From Salinisphaera sp. (lineage in GTDB: Bacteria; Pseudomonadota; Gammaproteobacteria; Nevskiales; Salinisphaeraceae): 64,000 nucleotides of DNA. Positions 8,923 to 16,085 of the stretch are shown one piece after another (the first letter of the stretch is position 1; every line of letters starts with the position of its first letter). Both the position numbers and the translations under genes were made by a program. The stretch lies in NCBI RefSeq assembly GCF_002729955.1, contig NZ_PBYA01000004.1, positions 115,424-179,423 on the forward strand, written 5' to 3'. The notes beneath the pieces were generated by a model. That model saw nothing but the letters and a program-made list of their open reading frames with translations, made no database searches and was not told the DNA's origin.

Positions 8923-10542
8923 TTGCCCGTTTTTCGTTTCGCCCCCGTAGCCGGCGCAGTCATCGCGCCGGCCCTGCTGTATGCACTGGCGGCTGTACCG
9001 CGCCTGCCCGGTGGCGACTGGCGTTGGGCCACGATCGAACCCGCCCTGCTGCTCGGCGCGCTGTTGATGCTGCCGCGCGCACCGGCAAAAGCGCTGCGCG
9101 GGCTGTTCGTGGTCATCGTTGCCGGTGTGCTGGCGTTGACCCTGGCCGACTGGGCCACCGGCCTGGCGTTCGGCCGGCCGTTCAACCTCGGCCGCGATAG
9201 CCAGCTGCCGGGGTTCGGCTGGAACGTGTTCGCCCATGCCGTTGGACCGGTACCGGCCGCCGCGGCGCTGATCGCTTTCGCGGCTGTTCTGCTGTTGTTA
9301 CTCACGCTTTTGTTTCTGGCCCTGGGCAGCTGGGCGCAGGCAAGTGGGCGTGATCGGCGCGTGCTGGCGGCGGTGCTCGGCGTGTTCATCGCGGCCACGC
9401 TCGTCGCGGCCTGGCTGGGTCCGCACAAGCCGACGCCGGTCTACGACCGCCTGGCAATGCACGTCGACCAGTTCCAGAACCGCCATGCCGAGACCGCACG
9501 ATTCGAAGCCGGTCTGCGTGCGACACCCCCGCGGGCCGAAACGCCCCTGGCCGGTCTGGCGGGCAAGGACGTGTTGTTCGTATTCGTGGAATCCTATGGA
9601 CGCACCCTGTTCGAGCGCGCGCTTTATGCCGACACGGTCAGCGCACGGCTGAGCGATTTCGAACGACGTATCGGCGAGGCCGGCTTTGCGGCCCGCAGCG
9701 GCTGGCTTACGTCACCGACCGTCGGCGGCCAGAGCTGGCTGGCCCATGGCACGCTGCTGTCCGGGCTCTGGATCGACAGCCAGCCGCGCTACGAGGCGTT
9801 GATCGCCAGCGATCGCGTATCGCTCAATCGCCGTTTTCGCCAGGTCGGCTGGCGTACGGCAGCGGTCATGCCGGCGATCACCCGGGCCTGGCCGGAGGCC
9901 GCCTGGTTCGGCTACGACCGGGTCTATGCCAGCGACGATCTGGGCTATGAAGGCGAGCCCTTCAACTGGGTGACCATGCCCGATCAGTACACGCTGGCCG
10001 CCCTGCAGCGCGCCGAACTCGACCGCGCCAGTGGCCAGCCGGTCATGATCGAAGCCGCGCTGATTTCCAGCCATGCGCCCTGGGTGCCCATTCCGCCGCT
10101 GCTGGACTGGGCCACGGTCGGCGACGGAACCGTGTTCGACGAGTATGCCCGCGCGGGCGATCCGCCGGTGGAGGTCTGGAAAGATCCCGATCGGGTCCGC
10201 GCCCAGTATCTCGAGGCCATCGACTATTCGCTGGCCACCCTGGCCTCGTTCGTCGCCGAACGCGCACACGACGATCTGGTACTGGTCATCCTCGGCGACC
10301 ACCAGCCGGCCCCCATCATCACTGGCAGCGAGGCCTCGCGGGACGTGCCGATCCATATCCTCTCAACCGATCCGGCCGTGCTCGGCGCCATCGACAGCTG
10401 GCAGTGGCAGACCGGCATGACACCCGGCGCGGCAACACCCGTCTGGCGGATGGACGCCTTCTACGAACGCTTCCTGCGCGCGTTCTCGGGCGATGTCGAA
10501 CCGTTACCATCCTCCGCCGCCCCGCCCCTGCGGGCCGAATAA
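8923..10542 (+). CDS. membrane-bound sulfatase-fold protein (LTA synthase/phosphoglycerol transferase-like)
   Basis: About 539 residues. The N terminus holds roughly five membrane segments (VAGAVIAPALLYALAAVP, WATIEPALLLGALLMLP, GLFVVIVAGVLALTLADW, ALIAFAAVLLLLLTLLFLAL, RVLAAVLGVFIAATLVAAW), followed by a periplasmic alkaline-phosphatase-superfamily domain. That domain has KDVLFVFVESYGRTLFE, a conserved TSPTVGGQSWLAH nucleophile region and a late VILGDHQPAP metal motif. Such proteins transfer phosphoglycerol or phosphoethanolamine, or act as phosphatases, on envelope glycans and lipids; the substrate cannot be told. The start is uncertain: TTG at 8923 has GGAG 9 bases upstream and begins right before the first membrane helix, while ATG at 8788 and TTG at 8689 give longer arginine-rich leaders. 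It appears to be a single-gene unit. Confidence 0.75.
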   Translation: MPVFRFAPVAGAVIAPALLYALAAVPRLPGGDWRWATIEPALLLGALLMLPRAPAKALRGLFVVIVAGVLALTLADWATGLAFGRPFNLGRDSQLPGFGWNVFAHAVGPVPAAAALIAFAAVLLLLLTLLFLALGSWAQASGRDRRVLAAVLGVFIAATLVAAWLGPHKPTPVYDRLAMHVDQFQNRHAETARFEAGLRATPPRAETPLAGLAGKDVLFVFVESYGRTLFERALYADTVSARLSDFERRIGEAGFAARSGWLTSPTVGGQSWLAHGTLLSGLWIDSQPRYEALIASDRVSLNRRFRQVGWRTAAVMPAITRAWPEAAWFGYDRVYASDDLGYEGEPFNWVTMPDQYTLAALQRAELDRASGQPVMIEAALISSHAPWVPIPPLLDWATVGDGTVFDEYARAGDPPVEVWKDPDRVRAQYLEAIDYSLATLASFVAERAHDDLVLVILGDHQPAPIITGSEASRDVPIHILSTDPAVLGAIDSWQWQTGMTPGAATPVWRMDAFYERFLRAFSGDVEPLPSSAAPPLRAE

Positions 10543-10675
10543 AGGGGCGCGTTTCCACGGGGCCAAGCGCTGCGGACTGGCTGTGCTGGCGCGCGTGGCG
10601 TAAACCGGGAGGCCTTCGCCCGGCCGCACGGGAAAACCGTTCCGAGTTCTCGAAACGCTTGCATCAAGCAGCCGC

Positions 10676-10699
10676 TGAATCTATCATTACATCGATTCA
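10676..10699. promoter_or_regulatory. candidate ArsR/SmtB operator
   Basis: TGAATC and GATTCA form a perfect 6-bp dyad separated by 12 bases, 19-42 bases upstream of the ArsR-type start. Position and AT-rich centre fit an autoregulatory SmtB/ArsR site, but the sequence itself is not diagnostic. Confidence 0.4.
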
Positions 10700-10717
10700 T
10701 GGAACGAAAGAATACAG

Positions 10718-11074
10718 ATGACGGCTACAGCACACAGCGCCTGCGAACATTCGGTCGATCCCCAGCCGCCACGGCTGCCGCTCGATGCGGATCTTTCGTT
10801 TGCCGCAGACATGTTCAAGGCACTCGCCGACCCCGATCGCCTGCGCCTGCTGGCACGGCTGGCCGACGGCGAGACCTGTGTCACCGAGCTGGCCGCGTTG
10901 GAAGACCAGAAGGTTACGACCGTATCGGCGCGGCTCAAGCTGCTGCTCGGCGCGCGGCTGGTGAGCAGGCGCCGTGAAGCCAAGCATATGTATTACCGGC
11001 TGACCGACGATCACGTACTGCAGATCGTCATCACGGCCCTCGAACACTCAGCCGAGGATTCCGTTTCGCGCTGA
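10718..11074 (+). CDS. ArsR/SmtB-family metalloregulator
   Basis: A 118-residue winged-helix repressor with the ArsR fold: FKALADPDRLRLLARLADGE, the recognition helix region TTVSARLKLLLGARLV, and a wing ending in KHMYYRLTDDHV. The C-terminal helix carries Asp-x-His-(10 residues)-His-x-x-Glu (DDHV...LEHSAE), the alpha-5 metal site of zinc sensors such as CzrA and SmtB. There is no N-terminal arsenic CxC site. It probably releases DNA when zinc is high. It is followed 42 bases later by the His-rich protein, and a strong terminator after that isolates the pair as a zinc-responsive unit at the edge of the zinc island. Confidence 0.9.
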   Translation: MTATAHSACEHSVDPQPPRLPLDADLSFAADMFKALADPDRLRLLARLADGETCVTELAALEDQKVTTVSARLKLLLGARLVSRRREAKHMYYRLTDDHVLQIVITALEHSAEDSVSR

Positions 11075-11116
11075 TGCGCGGACGCACCCTCGGATCATCC
11101 ATCCCAGGAGTTCAGC

Positions 11117-11473
11117 ATGACCGAATGCAATCACCACCATCATCAGCCCCATCCGCATACCCACGGCCCTGAGTGCGAGCACACCGGCGTACGCCACGGC
11201 GACCATGTGGACTATCTGCATGACGGCCACCTGCACCACCCCCACGGTGATCACGTCGACGAACACGTGATCGAGGTGTCCGAGAAAAATCCGGAGCAGT
11301 GCACCCCGGCCCACGACTGCGGCTGCCATGACGCCTCGCATACGCACGGCCCCGGCTGCGGCCACGAGCCGGTTCCGCACGGCGACCATATCGACTACCT
11401 CGTCGATGGCCACCTGCACCACCCACACGGCGATCACTGCGACGATCACGGCCCGCTGGAAGTGGTCAACTAG
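11117..11473 (+). CDS. histidine-rich tandem-repeat metal-binding protein
   Basis: A 118-residue protein, about a third His/Asp, with no signal peptide or membrane segment, so probably cytosolic. It consists of two imperfect copies of a unit of about 50 residues: HTHGPECEH..VRHGDHVDYLHDGHLHHPHGDHVDEH near residues 13-54, and a second HTHGPGCGH..PHGDHIDYLVDGHLHHPHGDH copy near residues 75-112. The units are joined by a linker holding CTPAHDCGCH. The ligand density suggests a zinc buffer or chaperone. An AGGAG ribosome site precedes the ATG. The family is often seen beside ArsR or CDF genes (established), but no biochemical function is known to me. Its own strong terminator follows. Confidence 0.85.
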   Translation: MTECNHHHHQPHPHTHGPECEHTGVRHGDHVDYLHDGHLHHPHGDHVDEHVIEVSEKNPEQCTPAHDCGCHDASHTHGPGCGHEPVPHGDHIDYLVDGHLHHPHGDHCDDHGPLEVVN

Positions 11474-11488
11474 GCACTTGCCCTACAG

Positions 11489-11519
11489 GCCCGGGCGCAG
11501 CCGCGTCCGGGCTTTTTTT
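11489..11519 (+). terminator. rho-independent terminator
   Basis: GCCCGG...CCGGGC stem followed by TTTTTTT, 15 bases after the His-rich gene stop. It separates the ArsR unit from the ABC-transporter operon. Confidence 0.9.
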
Positions 11520-11560
11520 GGCCTTGGGCAGCGAATAGGCAAGACACGCAGGCCCAACAC

Positions 11561-11580
11561 ATGTAACGTTATAGCGTCCC
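11561..11580. promoter_or_regulatory. candidate Zur box of the ABC-transporter operon
   Basis: Contains ACGTTATAGCGT (one mismatch from a perfect dyad), with GTTATAGCG matching one Zur half-site (consensus GTTATANTATAAC, known from gammaproteobacteria). It lies about 20-38 bases upstream of the ATPase start. Confidence 0.6.
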
Positions 11581-11598
11581 TGGCCTGCTTGTTGATTC

Positions 11599-12246
11599 AT
11601 GCTCTGTATTCGCGATCTGGAGCACTGCTATACCGACGTGCCCGTCGTACGCCTTGCGCATCTGGATGTGGGCGCCGGCGAACAGCTGGCGATTCTCGGC
11701 CCCTCCGGCAGCGGCAAGTCCACGCTTTTGCATCTACTAGCGGGCGTACTCACGCCGACGCGGGGCGAAATCCAGGTCTGCGAACAGCCGCTGGCACGCA
11801 TGAGCGAAGCCGCCCGCGATCGTTTTCGCGGCCGCCATATCGGGCTGGTCTATCAGAGCCTGCACCTGATCGCAGCGCTTTCGGTGGCCGAGAATCTGGC
11901 CCTGGCGCGCTATCTCGCTGGCCTCGCGCCGGATCCGGCCCGTATTGACGATACGCTCGAACGCGTGGGCCTGGTCGCCTTCAAGGCCAGCTACCCGGCA
12001 CAACTCAGCCAAGGGCAACGCCAGCGCGTGGCCCTGGCCCGTGCCCTGGTCAACGAACCGCGGCTGATCCTGGCCGACGAACCCACCTCCAGCCTGGACG
12101 ATGCCAACGCCGAGCGCGTGGCCACGCTGCTGATCGAACGGGCCCGAGCCGCAGATGCGGCGCTGGTGGTGACCACCCATGATCGCCGTCTCGCCGATCG
12201 CTTTGAACGCCGGCTCACACTCGGCGAGACCAGGGTGGTGGCATGA
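11599..12246 (+). CDS. ABC transporter ATP-binding protein (MacB/LolD-like, zinc operon)
   Basis: A 215-residue ATPase with Walker A GPSGSGKST near residue 35, signature LSQGQRQRVALARA near residue 135, Walker B LILADEPTSSLDD near residue 155 and switch histidine TTHDRR. It pairs with the FtsX-like permease that follows with a four-base ATGA overlap. Gene order (ATPase, FtsX-type permease with His-rich loop, DUF3299 protein) matches the Zur-regulated PA4063-PA4066 (zrm) operon of P. aeruginosa (established knowledge, from memory). The likely role is zinc-linked transport or envelope mechanotransmission under zinc starvation. A Zur-like dyad sits just upstream. Confidence 0.9.
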   Translation: MLCIRDLEHCYTDVPVVRLAHLDVGAGEQLAILGPSGSGKSTLLHLLAGVLTPTRGEIQVCEQPLARMSEAARDRFRGRHIGLVYQSLHLIAALSVAENLALARYLAGLAPDPARIDDTLERVGLVAFKASYPAQLSQGQRQRVALARALVNEPRLILADEPTSSLDDANAERVATLLIERARAADAALVVTTHDRRLADRFERRLTLGETRVVA

Positions 12247-13601
12247 ATCTCTGGCGATTGAGCCTGGCCTATCTGCGCCATCAGAAACTTACGGCTGCGT
12301 TGAATGTGTTCCTGCTGGCACTTGGCAGCGCCATCATCGTGGTCCTGCTGCTGGCATCGACTCAACTCAAGGACAATCTGGTACGCGATGCCGGCGGTAT
12401 CGATCTCGTGGTGGGCGCCAAGGGCTCGCCGCTGCAGCTGATTCTATCGAGCATCTACCATATCGATGCACCCACCGGGAATATCGATCTCGCCGAGGCC
12501 CGGCGCTGGTCCCGCCACCGGCTGGTCGACCGCGCGATTCCGGTTGCGCTCGGCGACAGCGTGCAGGGTTTTCGTATCGTCGGCACGAGCGACGATTTCC
12601 TGCCGCTCTACGATGCCGAATTTGCGGGTGGCCGCGGCTGGCATGCACCGATGCAAGCCGTGCTGGGCGCCCAGGTCGCGGCTGCCACTGGCCTGTCCGT
12701 GGGCGACAACTTTGCCGGCGTGCATGGCTTCGCCGCCAGCGGGCATACCCACGAGGATTCACGCTATACCGTGGTCGGGGTGCTTGCGCCTACGCGCAGC
12801 GTGATCGACCGGCTGGCGCTCACCGATGTGCGCAGCGTCTGGGCGCTGCATGGCGGCCTGGGCCACGACCACGGGCACGAAGACGAGCACGCCGCCGATG
12901 ACCATGGGCACGAGCACGAGCACGAGCACGACGAAGACCATACCCACGGACATGCCGAACAGCCGGGCGCTCCTGATCACGACCATCACGACACGCACGC
13001 AGCCGTCGAGCAGGCGCCGCTGCCGTCGGTCCTGGAGCCGGACTTTCCGGCCACGGGCCGTCAGATCACCGCGCTGCTGCTGATTTCCGACTCGCCGCTG
13101 GCGGCCCTGACGCTGCCGCGGCTGATCAACCGCGTCTCCAGCCTGCAGGCGGCCGCGCCGGTCGCCGAAATCACCCGCCTGCTGGGGCTGATCGGCTTCG
13201 GCCTGGACACGCTCGCCGCCTTTGCGGGGCTGATGATCGCAGCCGCCGCGCTGAGCGTATTCGTCGCGCTTTACAACGCCCTGCGAGCCCGGCGCGTGGA
13301 TCTGGCCATGATGCGCTCGCTGGGCGCTTCCCGCGTGCAACTGCTGCGCCATATCCTGCTCGAAGGTCAGATGCTCGCGCTCGGCGGTGTCACACTGGGC
13401 TTGCTGATCGGACATCTGGTGACCGAAGGATTGGGTTTATGGCTGCAGGACGCACAACTGTTTCATCTGACCGGCTGGGCCTGGCAGCCCGCGGAATGGG
13501 GCCTTCTGGTGATGGCCGTGGTCGTGGGCCTGCTGGCCGCACTCCTGCCGGCGATTCAGGCCTATCGGGTGGATATCGCCCGGACGCTGGCCGGCGAATG
13601 A
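12243..13601 (+). CDS. FtsX/MacB-type ABC permease with histidine-rich loop
   Basis: A 452-residue permease: one N-terminal membrane helix (LNVFLLALGSAIIVVLLLAS), a MacB-like periplasmic domain, then three C-terminal helices of the FtsX type (GLIGFGLDTLAAFAGLMIAAAALSVFVALY, LALGGVTLGLLIGHLV, LVMAVVVGLLAALLPAI). Near residues 205-260 the periplasmic domain contains a long His/Asp/Glu tract (GHDHGHEDEH, GHEHEHEHDEDHTHGH, DHDHHDTH) that should bind zinc outside the membrane. It overlaps the ATPase and the DUF3299 gene by four bases each, so the three are translationally coupled. The direction of transport is unknown; PA4065-like relatives are induced by zinc starvation. Confidence 0.9.
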   Translation: MNLWRLSLAYLRHQKLTAALNVFLLALGSAIIVVLLLASTQLKDNLVRDAGGIDLVVGAKGSPLQLILSSIYHIDAPTGNIDLAEARRWSRHRLVDRAIPVALGDSVQGFRIVGTSDDFLPLYDAEFAGGRGWHAPMQAVLGAQVAAATGLSVGDNFAGVHGFAASGHTHEDSRYTVVGVLAPTRSVIDRLALTDVRSVWALHGGLGHDHGHEDEHAADDHGHEHEHEHDEDHTHGHAEQPGAPDHDHHDTHAAVEQAPLPSVLEPDFPATGRQITALLLISDSPLAALTLPRLINRVSSLQAAAPVAEITRLLGLIGFGLDTLAAFAGLMIAAAALSVFVALYNALRARRVDLAMMRSLGASRVQLLRHILLEGQMLALGGVTLGLLIGHLVTEGLGLWLQDAQLFHLTGWAWQPAEWGLLVMAVVVGLLAALLPAIQAYRVDIARTLAGE

Positions 13602-14395
13602 ATCGGCGTGCGCACTGGCGCAGCCTGCTGCTGGGCCTGGCGATCGGGCTGATCGCCAGCACCGCCTGGGCGAATGAACCGGCCTCCATCGACCTGATCT
13701 ACGAACAGCTCGCCCCCAGCGACGGCGCGCCCGTGATCCCGGCCATTCAGAACGACATCGTCTATCTGGCCGCCGAGGTACGCGACGCCGACGGCGAGCT
13801 GCTCGACGATGTACCCATCAGCTTAAGCTCCACCCGCGACAACGCACTCGTCGGCCCCGAGCCGGTGACCCGCGACGGCGGCTATACCGATCTGGCCCTG
13901 GTCGCCCGTTCGCTCGGCCGCGATACGCTCACGGTGTCGGCCGGCTCGGTTTCTACCCAGATCGGCCTCGACGTGCGCGAACCCGACGCGGTGGACGACT
14001 ACGCCAGCGCCCTGGAAGGCATCGACGACAGCGATAACGTGCTGGGCTGGGCGGCGCTGATGCAGGCCCAGATCGACTATGACGAACAGTTTCGCGTATC
14101 CGCGACCTACCCGGCAGCGCTGAAAGAGCGCTTCGGCCAGAGCGTGCGCCTGGTCGGCTATATGCTGCCCATGCAGATGTCCACGACCCAGACCCGCTTC
14201 ATCCTTTCGGCCAATCCGCCGGTGTGCTTTTTCCATATGCCGGGCGGCCCGGCCACCGTGGTGGATGTCCATACCCAGCGCGCCATGGAGATGGCCTGGG
14301 AGCCGGTGGTCGTTGAAGGCACGCTCCAGGCCGAAACCCAGACCGACGACGGCCTGCTCTATCGTCTGACCGACGCCCGGGTCGTCAACCGCTAG
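13598..14395 (+). CDS. exported DUF3299 protein with Ig-like N-terminal region
   Basis: A 265-residue exported protein. The signal peptide spans about residues 1-26 (SLLLGLAIGLIASTAWA-N). Residues about 30-130 look like a bacterial Ig-like (Big_1-like) beta domain, with VYLAAEVRDADGELLDDVPIS and LTVSAGSVS. The C-terminal 110 residues are the DUF3299 region, with the signatures LVGYMLPMQ and NPPVCFFHMPGGP. DUF3299 proteins accompany this ABC transporter type in zinc-responsive operons and probably act in the periplasm. The start overlaps the permease stop (ATGA). The combination with an Ig-like domain is unusual in my experience; many DUF3299 proteins are shorter. Confidence 0.85.
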   Translation: MNRRAHWRSLLLGLAIGLIASTAWANEPASIDLIYEQLAPSDGAPVIPAIQNDIVYLAAEVRDADGELLDDVPISLSSTRDNALVGPEPVTRDGGYTDLALVARSLGRDTLTVSAGSVSTQIGLDVREPDAVDDYASALEGIDDSDNVLGWAALMQAQIDYDEQFRVSATYPAALKERFGQSVRLVGYMLPMQMSTTQTRFILSANPPVCFFHMPGGPATVVDVHTQRAMEMAWEPVVVEGTLQAETQTDDGLLYRLTDARVVNR

Positions 14396-14493
14396 CGCGA
14401 GTCGACACCGCCGGGCGTGGGCCACCGTCCGGCGGGACCTGCCAGCACCGTTACCTGCGAAGCCTCGATATGGTCAGCTTAATTGACAGATTT

Positions 14494-14508
14494 GATACGT
14501 TATAACGT
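14494..14508. promoter_or_regulatory. candidate Zur box upstream of the ADH paralogue
   Basis: ACGTTATAACGT is a perfect 12-bp palindrome. Read on the minus strand, GTTATAACGTATC matches GTTATANTATAAC at 9 of 12 defined positions. It lies 27-41 bases upstream of the ATG. Confidence 0.65.
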
Positions 14509-14534
14509 CCTTAACAGAACCCAAGGGTTTGCAA

Positions 14535-15716
14535 ATGAAAACGCGTGCTGCCATCGCCTGGGCGCCCAACACCCCGCTCGAGATCGAAGAAGTCGATCTG
14601 CAAGGCCCCAAGGCGGGCGAAGTCCTGGTGCGTATCGTCACCACCAGCCTGTGCCATACCGATATGTTCACCCTTTCGGGGCGCGACCCCGAGGGCAATT
14701 TTCCCTGCATTCTCGGCCACGAAGGCTGCGGTATCGTCGAAGATGTCGGCAAGGGCGTGACCTCGGTCAAGGAAGGCGACGTCGTGATCCCGCTTTACCA
14801 GCCGGAGGACCCGAACTGCCCCTATATCCAGTCGGGCAAGACCAATCTGTGCCAGACCATCCGCAAGACCCAGGGCCAGGGGCTGATGCCGGACGGCAGC
14901 AGCCGCTTTTCCTACCGCGGGCAGATGCTGCACCACTATATGGGCACGTCGACGTTTGCCGAATACACCGTGCTGCCCGAGATTGCCGTCGCCAAGATCG
15001 ACCCGGCCGCGCCCTTGTCCAAGGCCTGTGTCATGGGCTGTGCCGTACCCACGGGCGTGGGCGCGGTGCGCAATACGGCCAAGGTCCAGCCGGGTGACAC
15101 GGTCGCCGTATTCGGCCTGGGCGCGGTCGGCATGGCCGTGATCCAGGGCGCGGTTCTCCAGGGTGCGGGCCGTATCATCGGCATCGATATCAACCCCAAC
15201 AAGTTCGCCCTGGCCGAATCGCTGGGTGCGACCGAGTACATCAACCCGCGTGATTATTCCGAGCCGCTACACGAAGTCATCATCGACATGACCAACAGCG
15301 GCGTGGATTTCTCCTTCGAATGTGTCGGCAGCGTGGAGCTGATGCGTGCGGCGCTGGAGTGCTGCCACAAGGGCTGGGGCGAGAGCATCATCATCGGCGT
15401 GGCCGGCGCCGGCGAAGAAATATCGACCCGCCCGTTCCAGCTGGTAACGGGCCGGGTATGGCGTGGCTCCGCCTTCGGCGGCGTGCTGGGTCGCTCGGAG
15501 CTGCCCGGCATGGTCAATGAATGGCTCAACGGCACCATCGACGTGGACCCGTACATCACCCACAACATGGACCATGAGCAGGTCAATACGGCCTTCGACC
15601 TGTTGCGCAGCGGCCAGGCGATTCGTTCGGTGATTCACTATCGCGACGACACCCTCACGCCGGATTTGCCGGGTGAACTGGTCACATCCCGAAACGCGGT
15701 GGTCGAACCCGCCTGA
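14535..15716 (+). CDS. class III alcohol dehydrogenase paralogue with reduced structural-zinc site
   Basis: A 393-residue protein of the S-(hydroxymethyl)glutathione dehydrogenase (FrmA/AdhC) class, which oxidises the formaldehyde-glutathione adduct with NAD+. Catalytic-zinc ligands are intact: Cys in TSLCHTDMF, His/Glu in GHEGCGIVE and Cys in [13 protein letters not shown]; the NAD motif is GLGAVG. The structural-zinc loop, normally PExCxxCxxCxxxxxNLC with four Cys, reads [17 protein letters not shown], so the first Cys is Asp and the third is Ile. The C terminus extends about 20 residues beyond typical FrmA (about 370). ATG at 14535 is preferred over the TTG two codons upstream. A Zur-like palindrome precedes it and a terminator follows. 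I infer a zinc-sparing isoform used under zinc limitation. Confidence 0.9.
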   Translation: MKTRAAIAWAPNTPLEIEEVDLQGPKAGEVLVRIVTTSLCHTDMFTLSGRDPEGNFPCILGHEGCGIVEDVGKGVTSVKEGDVVIPLYQPEDPNCPYIQSGKTNLCQTIRKTQGQGLMPDGSSRFSYRGQMLHHYMGTSTFAEYTVLPEIAVAKIDPAAPLSKACVMGCAVPTGVGAVRNTAKVQPGDTVAVFGLGAVGMAVIQGAVLQGAGRIIGIDINPNKFALAESLGATEYINPRDYSEPLHEVIIDMTNSGVDFSFECVGSVELMRAALECCHKGWGESIIIGVAGAGEEISTRPFQLVTGRVWRGSAFGGVLGRSELPGMVNEWLNGTIDVDPYITHNMDHEQVNTAFDLLRSGQAIRSVIHYRDDTLTPDLPGELVTSRNAVVEPA

Positions 15717-15735
15717 TACGACGCATCCCGAACCG

Positions 15736-15766
15736 GCCCGCCGCATGGCTCATGCGGCGGGCTTTC
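15736..15766 (+). terminator. hairpin terminator after the ADH gene
   Basis: GCCCGCCGCATG and CATGCGGCGGGC form a 12-bp stem with a 3-base loop followed by TTTC. The U-run is weak, so readthrough into the small downstream gene is possible. Confidence 0.7.
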
Positions 15767-15803
15767 GCTCTATCCCGTCGCTAACCTGCTGCAAGAGGCC
15801 GCC

Positions 15804-16046
15804 ATGACAGCCCAAAACGACGTCGTCCCCCACAGCTACGAACAGTGGCGCCACTGCATTACGGTCGACTGCGGTATCGCATTGACGTCGGCCTATATCG
15901 AACAACGGCTGCACGCGCTGCGCGATGACGCGGATTACACCACCCGGCGATTCATCGAAGTCTATGGAGCGGCCCACCATCGTGCCGTCATCGACTGGTT
16001 CGAACGCGCGGCCGCCGAGCTGAACACGCCCGATCCGGCACACTGA
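15804..16046 (+). CDS. small uncharacterised protein in zinc island
   Basis: An 80-residue soluble protein that I do not recognise as a named family. It contains HSYEQWRHCITVDCGIALT near the N terminus, with two cysteines and two histidines close together, and then an amphipathic helical C-terminal half (FIEVYGAAHHRAVIDWFERA). A ribosome-site-like AAGAGG precedes the ATG. It lies between the zinc-sparing ADH and a COG0523 GTPase, 39 bases from the GTPase start, so the two are probably co-transcribed. It could be a GTPase partner or chaperone client (inference). Confidence 0.7.
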   Translation: MTAQNDVVPHSYEQWRHCITVDCGIALTSAYIEQRLHALRDDADYTTRRFIEVYGAAHHRAVIDWFERAAAELNTPDPAH

Positions 16047-16085
16047 CTGGCCGAGCGCCGAAACATCCCGCCACTTCTCCCGCCC

